Below are positions 16,171-24,442 of a DNA stretch of 64,000 nt, one piece after another (the first letter of the stretch is position 1; the number at the start of each line of letters is the position of its first letter). The position numbers were made by a program, and so were the translations under genes. This stretch comes from Rhizobium brockwellii (lineage in GTDB: Bacteria > Pseudomonadota > Alphaproteobacteria > Rhizobiales > Rhizobiaceae). The stretch spans positions 62,001 through 126,000 of the forward strand of contig NZ_CP053440.1 in the NCBI RefSeq assembly GCF_000769405.2, read 5' to 3'. Below the pieces are notes generated by a model that searched no databases, was not told the origin of the DNA, and was given only the letters and a program-made list of their open reading frames with translations.

Positions 16171-18921
16171 ATGCATCACAGTCGTTCCGAAGGCAAAACT
16201 GCAAGTCGCCCCGGCGGCGGCGAACTGAAGACGCTAGGTTCCCGTTTTCGCCCGCCGCGCATGCTGTTCACGGCCATCGATCGTCCCTTTCCCCTTTCGA
16301 AGATCCGTGACGGTCTGGCGCGCCAGATCGTCGTCGTCCATGCACCGTCTGGCTTCGGCAAGACGGCGCTGCTCAAGGCAGGATATGAGGCTGTCACTTC
16401 CGGCTCCGAGTATTTTCAGTCGTTGTTCGATGGTGGCGTCGGGCATTGCGGCTGGATCACGCTGGACCCCTCGCATGGCCGGCCTGCCGAACTGCTAGCC
16501 GATCTTTGCCTGGCGCTCGGCATCCGCGCCCCACAGCCTCCCGCCTCCCTGCGGGAGCTGTTCGACATCGTCGCCGACGGGGAAAGCGGCGCAATCCTGT
16601 TTATCGACGAGCTCGATATCGCTTCCTCACCCGACGTGCAGGCTTTCCTCGACGGATTTTTCTTAGGTGCCCCCGACAATCTGAGGATCGTCTGCGCATC
16701 GCAGCAGAAACTGCCGCTGCCGCTCGCTCGCCTCAGGGTGCGCGGCCTTGTCACGGAGATCAACGCCGTCGACCTCGCCTTCAGCCGCAACGAGATCCGC
16801 AGCTTGTTTCCACGCAACATCAACACCGGTGACGTCGCAAACTTCGTACGCGCTACCCGTGGATGGCCGGCCTTGACGCAGATCGCGCTCGGCGTGATGG
16901 AGAGCGGCGGTACAGACGAGCGCGACAGGCTGCTGGCCGGCGAACATGCCGATCTTTTCCGCCATATCGACGAAGCGATCCTGCGTCCGCTGTCGCCGGC
17001 GCTTCGCCGAACGCTATGCGTCACGTCGATCCTGGAGGAATTCCCGCTGGAGCTGGCAAGCCATCTTTCCGGCACCGATCTGCAGGCAGATGACCTTCGA
17101 CTGCTCGAGGATATGAGCCCGCTGATCGAAAAGAGCCAGACCGGTGCGGCTTGGTACAGGCTTCATCCGATCGTGCGGAAGTGCCTGACGACCGAGCTTG
17201 CCGGTGATCCCCAGACCGACGAGGCAAGGCTGCACTCCATCGCGGCGATCTGGTTTGCCGAGCGCGCGTTCCTGGAAAGGGCCGTTTCGCATGCGGCGCG
17301 TGCCGGCAACTTTTCGCTCGCCGCACAGACGATCCGGCAGGCCGGCGGCGTCAATCTCTTCATCCGGGCCGGCCACACAGTGCTCGAACATCTGATCGAC
17401 GACCTGCCCGCCGGCGTCATCCACGAATCTCCGAGCCTGTCACTGTGTTATGTGCTGGTCCTCGCGAAGAAGGGGCACATCAAGGCGGCTCGCGAGCGGA
17501 TGGAAGCAATCAAGCAAGGCCGGGCCTTGCATGGTGATGAGTTCCTGACGATCGAGGCATCGACGCTCGATCACATCGACGGGCTGGTCGATATCTATGA
17601 GGATCTTCATCTCGACGATGCGCAGATCTTGCATCTCGAACGAATGGCGTCAGGCTTCTCGCCGCAATCGACCTGGGAGCTCGGCTGGATCTACAACCAT
17701 CTGTGCATCGCTTATACCAGGCGCGGCAATCTCGACCTCGCCCGGCTGAGTGCCTTGAAGGCATTGGCCTACTATCGCGAGGAAAAGACGGCCTATGCCC
17801 AGATCTTCATGCTGATCCATCTGGGGCTGGTCAATACGCTCGCCGGCAACTTCTCGGCGTCGCTGACTTTCTGCCGGGAGGCGCAGGACCTGATCCAAAG
17901 CGCGCAGTGGACCGACGTCAATCTCGAAGCGATCTGCCGCGTGGCGACGGCGGATGTTCTCTACCTCCAGGGCGAGATAGCGCTGGTGGAAAGGAGCCTT
18001 GGGGAAGCCGTCAATGCCGTGGTCCAGGGCGAGGGCTGGGTCGATATCTATTCCCGGATGTTTTCGCTGCTGGCCCGCAGCCGGCTGCGGCTGAGCGGTC
18101 TCGATACGGCAATGGCAGCGATCGACAAGGCAGAAGAGGTCGCCGTCGAACGCGCGCTGCCGCGCCTGAAGATTGCGGCCGACATCATGCGCGTCGATAT
18201 CTTCTCGAAGACCGGCCTGATTGAATCGGCGGTGCTTCTCGCCGAGCGGTTGGTTTCATCGTTGCGCGATCCCGAACTCGGGCGCTTCTGGACGTGGCGC
18301 GAGGAAAGCGATTTCCTCGTTGCACAAGCGCGCCTTCTCAAAGCCCAGGGACGACCGGGCGAAGGGCTCGCCAATCTGGAGATCGTGATGGCGCGAAGCC
18401 GCGCGAACGGCAGCGGTTATCACCTGCTGGCGGCGGAAATCCTGGCAACGGTTGCCGCCTGGAACGACGGCCGGCATGCCCAGGCGCTCGAATATTTCCA
18501 GCTGGCGATCGCGCGTGCCCGCTCGCACGAGGTGACCCAGCTTTTCCAGGACGAGGGACTCGAATTCTCCACGGTCGTTCGGGCGATCGTGCGGCGTTTC
18601 GGCCTGAAGGTCTTCAGTGCCGATGCCGTCGACTTCATCGGTCGCATAATTGGCCAGGGTGAAAAAAGCGCCTTCGGCAAACCCGCCGATAACGGCCGCC
18701 GGATCAAGGGTCCTCTTGCCGGCGGCAAAAATCTTCTCAGCCAACGCGAGCAACAGGTCCTGCTCTGCCTGCACGAAGGTAAGAGCAACAAAGAAATCGC
18801 CCGCGCGCTCGGGCTTTCCGAGCCTACGGTGAAATTCCACCTTAAGAATGTGTTTTCTAAACTGGGGGTCAGTCGCCGGGCAATGGCCCTGGCAGTTTCG
18901 GCTAAATTGAACCTTAGATAG
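16171..18921 (+). CDS. MalT-like ATP-dependent LuxR-family regulator
   Basis: This 916-residue regulator has a STAND/AAA-type NTPase near the N-terminus: Walker A APSGFGKT (58-65) and Walker B AILFIDELD (141-149). A long helical-repeat (TPR-like) sensor region follows, and a C-terminal LuxR helix-turn-helix containing LSQREQQVLLCLHEGKSNKE and EPTVKFHLKNVFSKLG. MalT-type proteins oligomerise on ATP and an inducer and activate transcription. It lies 72 bases after DUF917 copy 2 in the same direction, so it is the natural candidate regulator of the whole 7.5-16.1 kb cluster. The inducer is unknown. Confidence 0.88.
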   Translation: MHHSRSEGKTASRPGGGELKTLGSRFRPPRMLFTAIDRPFPLSKIRDGLARQIVVVHAPSGFGKTALLKAGYEAVTSGSEYFQSLFDGGVGHCGWITLDPSHGRPAELLADLCLALGIRAPQPPASLRELFDIVADGESGAILFIDELDIASSPDVQAFLDGFFLGAPDNLRIVCASQQKLPLPLARLRVRGLVTEINAVDLAFSRNEIRSLFPRNINTGDVANFVRATRGWPALTQIALGVMESGGTDERDRLLAGEHADLFRHIDEAILRPLSPALRRTLCVTSILEEFPLELASHLSGTDLQADDLRLLEDMSPLIEKSQTGAAWYRLHPIVRKCLTTELAGDPQTDEARLHSIAAIWFAERAFLERAVSHAARAGNFSLAAQTIRQAGGVNLFIRAGHTVLEHLIDDLPAGVIHESPSLSLCYVLVLAKKGHIKAARERMEAIKQGRALHGDEFLTIEASTLDHIDGLVDIYEDLHLDDAQILHLERMASGFSPQSTWELGWIYNHLCIAYTRRGNLDLARLSALKALAYYREEKTAYAQIFMLIHLGLVNTLAGNFSASLTFCREAQDLIQSAQWTDVNLEAICRVATADVLYLQGEIALVERSLGEAVNAVVQGEGWVDIYSRMFSLLARSRLRLSGLDTAMAAIDKAEEVAVERALPRLKIAADIMRVDIFSKTGLIESAVLLAERLVSSLRDPELGRFWTWREESDFLVAQARLLKAQGRPGEGLANLEIVMARSRANGSGYHLLAAEILATVAAWNDGRHAQALEYFQLAIARARSHEVTQLFQDEGLEFSTVVRAIVRRFGLKVFSADAVDFIGRIIGQGEKSAFGKPADNGRRIKGPLAGGKNLLSQREQQVLLCLHEGKSNKEIARALGLSEPTVKFHLKNVFSKLGVSRRAMALAVSAKLNLR

Positions 18922-19065
18922 CGACGGAATGCCGACACTGTCAGCAGAAACGATCTATAGTTCCACATGAACAATCCGAACCGGGCAATCATGAAATTCT
19001 GCCAGCTGGTGATGGTCGGCCAGTGGTATCGCTGCGTTGAGGGTCACGAGATGCACCCTGCTATA

Positions 19066-20295
19066 TCATGAGGGTGTTAGAACAGCGGCAGCCTGATCGG
19101 CGGCCCGCAACCCGCTTTCCCATGCGCCATGCGCGGTCGAAAAGTCGGACTGGTGCGTCGCCTCGCCGGCGAAAAACAGTCGGTCGCCGACCGGACGGGC
19201 CAGGACTGCACGTGCGTCCGCATGGCCGGGCAGCGCATGGCTGTAGGAGCCGCCTATCCAATCGGTACGACACCAGGAAGAGGCCGCCAGGGGCCGCAGG
19301 TGGCGGCGGATGTTGCTGCCGAGCAGTGATGACAGCTGGTCGAGTGCGAAGGCAAATGCCTCCAGCAAACCCGCGCGTTCGATGACGACAGCGCCGTTTC
19401 CGCCAAAGAAGCCTTCGATGACCGGCCGGCTGAGCGGCCGGATGTAATAGCTGCCGGTCTCGGCATTTTGCGGGTCGCCGAGCAGATGGGTTTCCGGCTC
19501 TAGACCATGATTGCCATGGAGCTCCAAAAACAGCTTGTCTGCGAGGCCGAGCGGCAGCTGACTTGCGGCATGGAGGTGATCGTCGGCCTCCGGGTCGAAG
19601 ATAATGGCTCCGCGGGCCAGAACGGTGGTCGATGCGGTGATGATCGCGGCACCTGATGTGACAGGACCGCGGTCGGTCTCCAGTCGGACGCCGTTTGCGG
19701 TCATTGCCACGCGTCGAACGGGCGTCGAAAGGCGCAAGGCCACGTTCGGAACCGATGCTCCGATCAGACTTCCATAACCTTCGTGCACCCGCCAATTGGC
19801 GTCGGTCGCCGCATTGTCATAGGCAAGAAAGTCAGCGATCGACAATCGATCGAGCGGTACGCCGTTCAGATATCCGCTCAAGGACTGGCAGTAGGCGTTC
19901 CATTTGCCGCCGGGCTCCAGCGCGTCTGACGCCCTGTCGCTGGCGGGGGGGCTGGCCCGCATCCGCTTCTTAAGTGCGTTCCAAGCCGCCGCCGCCGCCG
20001 CGCGCTCATCCTGCGTGAAGCCGAGATCGCGCCACTGCCTTTGCCACGCCGTCGGCCCGCGCTCGATATGGAACCCGGCCCCACGGCCAATGGCGACGAG
20101 AGGATTGCGCTCGGCAGAGTGCAGCCAGCCGCAACCCATATCCAGCGGCATTCCGGCCAGTTCGATTGTCCAGGCCCGTCCACCCACGCGGTTGCTGGCC
20201 TCCAGGATGATGACCGAGCGCCCGGCATCGGCCAGGCTTTTTGCCGCTGCAATCCCGGCTGCGCCAGCGCCGACAATCGCAACCTCGTAGTCCAT
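19066..20295 (-). CDS. Flavin-dependent amine oxidase (NAD(P)/FAD-dependent oxidoreductase)
   Basis: This 409-residue protein has the N-terminal dinucleotide-binding motif VAIVGAGAAGIAAAKSL, the GG-doublet motif ASNRVGGRAW and a C-terminal FAD contact LFFAGEATHQSDFST, all typical of flavin monoamine oxidases. It would oxidise a primary or secondary amine to aldehyde with H2O2 release; the substrate is unknown. ATG 20295 is chosen because GGAGG is upstream; the frame extends 14 codons further without sense. It converges with the MalT-like regulator and diverges from the antiporter with a 100-base shared promoter region. It might degrade amines taken up by the polyamine-type importer, but this is only proximity. 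Confidence 0.85.
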   Translation of the reverse strand: MDYEVAIVGAGAAGIAAAKSLADAGRSVIILEASNRVGGRAWTIELAGMPLDMGCGWLHSAERNPLVAIGRGAGFHIERGPTAWQRQWRDLGFTQDERAAAAAAWNALKKRMRASPPASDRASDALEPGGKWNAYCQSLSGYLNGVPLDRLSIADFLAYDNAATDANWRVHEGYGSLIGASVPNVALRLSTPVRRVAMTANGVRLETDRGPVTSGAAIITASTTVLARGAIIFDPEADDHLHAASQLPLGLADKLFLELHGNHGLEPETHLLGDPQNAETGSYYIRPLSRPVIEGFFGGNGAVVIERAGLLEAFAFALDQLSSLLGSNIRRHLRPLAASSWCRTDWIGGSYSHALPGHADARAVLARPVGDRLFFAGEATHQSDFSTAHGAWESGLRAADQAAAVLTPS

Positions 20296-20395
20296 CGTCG
20301 CCCTCCGCGGCTGCGTCAGCAGCTTGATACGACACAAGCTTTACATCGGGGCTGCACCCGCTTCAATGTGCCCGAAAGCCTGCTAGTATGCTCAA

Positions 20396-21937
20396 ATGAC
20401 GTTCTTCGAGACACTTGTCGCATTGCTGGCGGTTGCCATCCTGTTGCTGCAGGTGACCCGTCGCACGCGCCTGCCCTACCCCGGCATCCTGGCTGCCGCT
20501 GGCGTCGCCGTGGCGATGCTGCCCGGCGCGCCCGCGATCCCGATCGATCCACCGACGGCGCTCGCCTTGTTCATCGCGCCCGTCCTTGTCGACTCGGCCT
20601 ATGACTTCCCGGTGGGTGCGGCGCGGCGCATGCTGCTGCCGCTGTTCTTCTATGCCGTCGTCGCCGTTCTCGTCACGACAGGCGTGGTCGTGTCGATCAG
20701 CATGCTGACTGTCGGGCTTCCAATTGCGGTTGCGGTCACGCTGGGCGCAATCGTTGCGCCGCCCGATGCCGCGGCCGCCACGGCGGTCCTTTCCAATTTG
20801 CCCGTCGCCCGCCGTGTGGATGCCCTGCTCAAGGGAGAAAGCCTGTTCAACGATGCGACCGCACTGCTGCTTTTCGGGGCCGCGCTCACTGTCCAGGCGC
20901 GGGGTGGGCTGGATGCCGGGACGGCACTTCAGGTGGGGTTCGCCGCACCCGGAGGAATCCTGTTCGGTATCGCCTTCGGCTTTGTCGTCTCGCGGCTTCG
21001 ACCGATAACCGAAAACACGGTCGGCGGAACCCTGCTTCAATTCGTCTACGCCTTTTCGACCTGGCTGATCGCCGAGCATCTCCACTTGTCGGCTGTCCTT
21101 GCCACCGTGGCGAGCGCAATGACCATCGCTACTCTTTCTTCGGTCGAGGATTCGCCACGGATGCGGGTGCATTCCTTCGCGGTCTGGACGACGGTCGTCT
21201 TCCTGTTGAACGTGGTGGCTTTCCTGCTGATGGGGCTGCAGGCGCGCCGCATCCTTGAGGGGATGTCGGCTGAAGAGCTTCAGCGGGCGATGGGATTTGC
21301 CGCCATCGTGGTGGTCGGCGTCATCCTGGCGCGTATGGCGATGGCGTTCCTGCTTCACGCCGTCGTCGCGTCTCGCCACCGAAGCGGCCATGAATTGGCG
21401 CCTTTCACATCCGGGGAAACCTTGCTGGTAGGTTGGGCCGGTATGCGCGGCCTCGTTACGCTGGCGACGGCCTTCGCACTCCCCGCCGACTTTCCCGAGC
21501 GAGACCTGGTCGTGCTCACGGCCTTCACGGTGGTGCTCGCGACCCTGGTCATTCAAGGGGCGACCTTGGCGCCGATGATCCATTTCCTGAAACTCGGTCG
21601 GCAGGCAGAAGTCCAGGATGAACTCAAGGCGGCCCGAAAATCGCTCGCCGAAGCGGCCTTTCAGCGGCTCGAGAAGGAAGGCGGCACTGAGGCCGAAGCG
21701 ATCCGGACGATCTGCAAGGATCATTGGACCGCATCAACCGATGCAAACGAGACCTCGCCGCTCGATCGCCGCCGTCACCTGACGATCGCCGCCGTTCTTG
21801 CCCAGCGCCAGCGGCTGGAGGAATTGCGCGACACAGACCAGATCGGCGCGACGCAATATCTCGAGCTGCAGGAAGACCTGGACTGGAAGCAGCTTTCCGT
21901 CGGCTCCGATGAAGATCGCCGCATCACAGAAAGCTAG
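20396..21937 (+). CDS. Sodium/proton antiporter, CPA1 (NhaP) type
   Basis: This 513-residue membrane protein has about 12 helices. The CPA1 core motifs are GAIVAPPDAAAATAVL and GESLFNDATALLLF (about 146-159), the latter bearing the acidic ion-binding residues. A hydrophilic C-terminal tail of about 100 residues follows the last helix. CPA1 antiporters exchange Na+ or K+ for H+ and help with alkaline or salt stress. ATG 20396 has no strong ribosome site. It is a single gene; convergent with the LacI regulator downstream. Confidence 0.88.
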   Translation: MTFFETLVALLAVAILLLQVTRRTRLPYPGILAAAGVAVAMLPGAPAIPIDPPTALALFIAPVLVDSAYDFPVGAARRMLLPLFFYAVVAVLVTTGVVVSISMLTVGLPIAVAVTLGAIVAPPDAAAATAVLSNLPVARRVDALLKGESLFNDATALLLFGAALTVQARGGLDAGTALQVGFAAPGGILFGIAFGFVVSRLRPITENTVGGTLLQFVYAFSTWLIAEHLHLSAVLATVASAMTIATLSSVEDSPRMRVHSFAVWTTVVFLLNVVAFLLMGLQARRILEGMSAEELQRAMGFAAIVVVGVILARMAMAFLLHAVVASRHRSGHELAPFTSGETLLVGWAGMRGLVTLATAFALPADFPERDLVVLTAFTVVLATLVIQGATLAPMIHFLKLGRQAEVQDELKAARKSLAEAAFQRLEKEGGTEAEAIRTICKDHWTASTDANETSPLDRRRHLTIAAVLAQRQRLEELRDTDQIGATQYLELQEDLDWKQLSVGSDEDRRITES

Positions 21938-22027
21938 ATCCGAAAAGGCAGTTGTCGATACCAACGCGATCGGCATGAAAGAGTCTGTTGCTCCGTCAGC
22001 CCAGCTTTTCCAACGAGGCGAGACGCA

Positions 22028-23086
22028 TTACTCGATATCTTTCAGCGCATCGAGTGGGCCGGTCAGCGCCGTGCGCGGTGGGACGAGGGTCGGCCGCACC
22101 AGATGCGTGATTGGCGGTCCGCGGTCCGCATCGAGGATCGCAAACCCCTTGGTGATCATCGCCTCGCTGTCCTGCCGGATCATGAAGACGGGGAAAGGCA
22201 GGAAGGAGCCGAAGGGATCGTAATCGTAACAGCCGACGATGATGTCGGCGAAGGTCTCATGCGGGTGCAGCGCGAGGAAGCGCATCAGCCCTTCGAGATT
22301 GATCGAGGAATTGACGAAGAATGCGCGCGGCAGCTTTCCGTGGCCTTCGTAGAAGGTTTCGAAGGCGCGCGCCGTCATGGCAGGGGAATAGCCGGTCGGC
22401 TGGATGCAGACGTCCGGATCCGCGCCCAGCAATGCGCGCTTTACGTCGCGGAAACCGCGAATTCGCTCATGGCTGGCATGATCGTTGCGGCCGCCGAAGA
22501 GGTACAGATCGTCAGGCGAAAGTGGTCCATCCTTCTGCGCGCGCTCGATGATCGCCTGTGTCAGCATGCGCGCACCTTCATAATTGTCGCTGATGATCGA
22601 CGGCGCCAGCGTGCCGGGCAGATCGATGTTGACGTGTTTCAGCCCTGCCTTTTCGCAGACCTTGTGAACGCCGTCCGGATCGGTTGCGCCAGCGATGAAA
22701 AGTTCGTCGATCGAATAGGAGATCAGTGTCTCGACGACCTGGCGCTCCTCCTCCGGGTCGCGACAGGCGCTGACGACGAGGGGGCACTGGCCGCGGCTTC
22801 TGACCTGCGCCTCGAAAGACTGCGCCATGGAGGAGAAATAACGGTTGTCGTGCACCGGCAGCAGAAGACCGACGAGGCCGGAGCGGGACGAACGCAGGCC
22901 GCGGGCCTGCAGATTTGCCGTATAGCCGTGCTCGTTTGCCAGCTTCTGAATCAGCTGCGCCGTCGCCTCCTTGATACGCCGTTTCCGCCAGCTTCCGTTC
23001 AGCACGGCGCTCACGGTGGAAGGCGACGCACCCGATAGGATCGAGAGATCGTAGATCGTCGCCTTCTTCTTGCTGATGTCGGTCAT
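22028..23086 (-). CDS. LacI-family transcriptional regulator
   Basis: This 352-residue repressor has the N-terminal LacI helix-turn-helix (TIYDLSILSGASPSTVSAVL, about 10-29), a hinge helix with LQARGLRSSRSGLVG, and a periplasmic-binding-protein-like sugar domain. ATG 23086 is chosen over upstream starts because the helix-turn-helix begins right after it. It diverges from a ribose-type sugar importer; the 245-base gap contains a 20-base palindrome (23161-23180) suited to it. It should repress the importer, epimerase and perhaps itself until the sugar is present. Confidence 0.9.
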   Translation of the reverse strand: MTDISKKKATIYDLSILSGASPSTVSAVLNGSWRKRRIKEATAQLIQKLANEHGYTANLQARGLRSSRSGLVGLLLPVHDNRYFSSMAQSFEAQVRSRGQCPLVVSACRDPEEERQVVETLISYSIDELFIAGATDPDGVHKVCEKAGLKHVNIDLPGTLAPSIISDNYEGARMLTQAIIERAQKDGPLSPDDLYLFGGRNDHASHERIRGFRDVKRALLGADPDVCIQPTGYSPAMTARAFETFYEGHGKLPRAFFVNSSINLEGLMRFLALHPHETFADIIVGCYDYDPFGSFLPFPVFMIRQDSEAMITKGFAILDADRGPPITHLVRPTLVPPRTALTGPLDALKDIE

Positions 23087-23160
23087 ATATCGCCTTTCCG
23101 TTGTCGCTTCCCTTAGAAACAAACCCCTCTTGACGAAAGCCCCACCTTGATCGATAGTCA

Positions 23161-23204
23161 TTGCACCATCGATTGTGCAAAAAAGAAAGATCGATTGTGC
23201 AAAA
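23161..23204. promoter_or_regulatory. Probable LacI-family operator with an extra half-site
   Basis: TTGCACCATCGATTGTGCAA at 23161-23180 is a near-perfect 20-base palindrome. The right half, ATCGATTGTGCAAAA, is repeated at 23190-23204 with no matching left arm. It lies between the divergent LacI regulator and the importer genes. Confidence 0.65.
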
Positions 23205-23331
23205 GATGGTTCGCCGGAGGAGGCGGGACGGGAGGCAAGGGTATTCCCTCGCCAAGAAGCAACCAGGAACAACCTGCCGCAAACCGGCCGGTGGTCGTCG
23301 TTCGTATGAGCGACCTTGAGGAGGAGTGAAG

Positions 23332-24316
23332 ATGAGGAGACTTATCGTAGCGGCATTTGCCGCATCGCTGTCGCTTGCCGGGGCGGTGGTCGCGTTTGCA
23401 GAGGACGCACCGAAGGTCGGCGTTGTCGTCAAGATCGGCGGCATTCCATGGTTCAATGCGATGGAAGCTGGCATCAAGGAACAGGGCCAGAAACTGGGCG
23501 TCGATGCCTTCATGATCGGCCCGACCAGTGCCGACCCGGCGCTGCAGGTGCGCGCCATCGAAGATCTGATCGCCCAGGGCGTCAAGGTCATCGGCGTGGT
23601 GCCCAACGATGCCAAGGTGCTCGAGCCCGTGCTCACCAAGGCGCAGGCCGCCGGCATCAAGGTCATTACGCATGAAATCACCCTCGCAGAAGGGCGCCGA
23701 CTGGAATTTCGAACTCGCATCGGCCACCGGCTTCGGTGAAGCGCATGGCAAGCTACTCGCCGAGAAAATGGGCGGCAAAGGCGAATATGCCGTCTTCGTC
23801 GGTTCGCTGACCGTGCCGCTCCACAATGCCTGGGCGGACGCCGCAATCGCCTATATCAAGGCAAACTACCCAGACATGAAACTCGTCGGCGAGCGCTACG
23901 GCGTGGCGGAAGACGTCGACAAGAGCCGCTCGACGGCGCTCGATCTCATCGCTGCGCATCCGGATCTGACCGGCTTCCTCGCCTTCGGCAGCCAGGGTCC
24001 GATCGGCGCCGGGCGCGCTATCGAGGAACGCCGCAAGACGGGCAAGATCTTCGTGCTCGGCCCGTTCTCGCCAGGCCAAGGCCAGAAGCTGATCAAATCA
24101 GGTGCAATATCGGGCGGCTTCATGTGGAATCCGAAACAGGCCGGCGAAGTCTTCGTCACGCTCGCCGATCGCCTGATCAAGGGCGAGAGCGTCAAGGAAG
24201 GTGATGACATTCCGGGTCTCGGCGTGATCAAGCCTGTTGGTAACGACATCATCGTCGATCAACTGCTGCCGATCAACAAGGATACGGTCGACGACCTGGC
24301 AGCAATGGGCCTCTGA
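23332..24316 (+). pseudogene. Ribose-type substrate-binding protein gene with a one-base frameshift
   Basis: The first part encodes a signal peptide (MRRLIVAAFAASLSLAGAVV...) and a periplasmic sugar-binding domain up to AAGIKVITHE. The frame then reads nonsense and stops at 23739. From about 23678 the neighbouring frame continues the same protein: SPSQKGADWNFELASATGFG to the normal end at 24316. One extra A in the run 23675-23677 explains the break; removing it gives an intact protein of about 327 residues. It would be the binding protein of the importer at 24.4-28.0 kb. All downstream genes are intact, so this may be a very recent mutation or a sequencing error. ATG 23332 is preferred over GTG 23326. 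Confidence 0.85.
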
Positions 24317-24335
24317 AGAGGCCCCCTCCCCGGGT

Positions 24336-24365
24336 GTCGGGCCGGTCGACATGGACCGGCCCGAC
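24336..24365 (+). repeat. Strong hairpin between binding-protein and ATPase genes
   Basis: The arms GTCGGGCCGGTC (24336-24347) and GACCGGCCCGAC (24354-24365) are perfect 12-base complements around a 6-base loop. There is no T tract, so a processing or mRNA-stabilising hairpin, or partial attenuator, is more likely than a full terminator. This is the usual place for such elements in importer operons. Confidence 0.7.
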
Positions 24366-24442
24366 GTTCGGGAAAAAGAGCGGTATCCGGCCATGGCTGG
24401 ACCATTGACCTTTCATGGCATTCGACTGGACAGGCAACCGGC

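Noticed and set aside
18967..19071. Small rightward frame of 34 codons (MNNPNRAIMKFCQLVMVGQW...) after the LuxR-type gene
   Set aside because: No ribosome site and overlaps the end of the amine oxidase gene on the other strand; cannot be told from chance.
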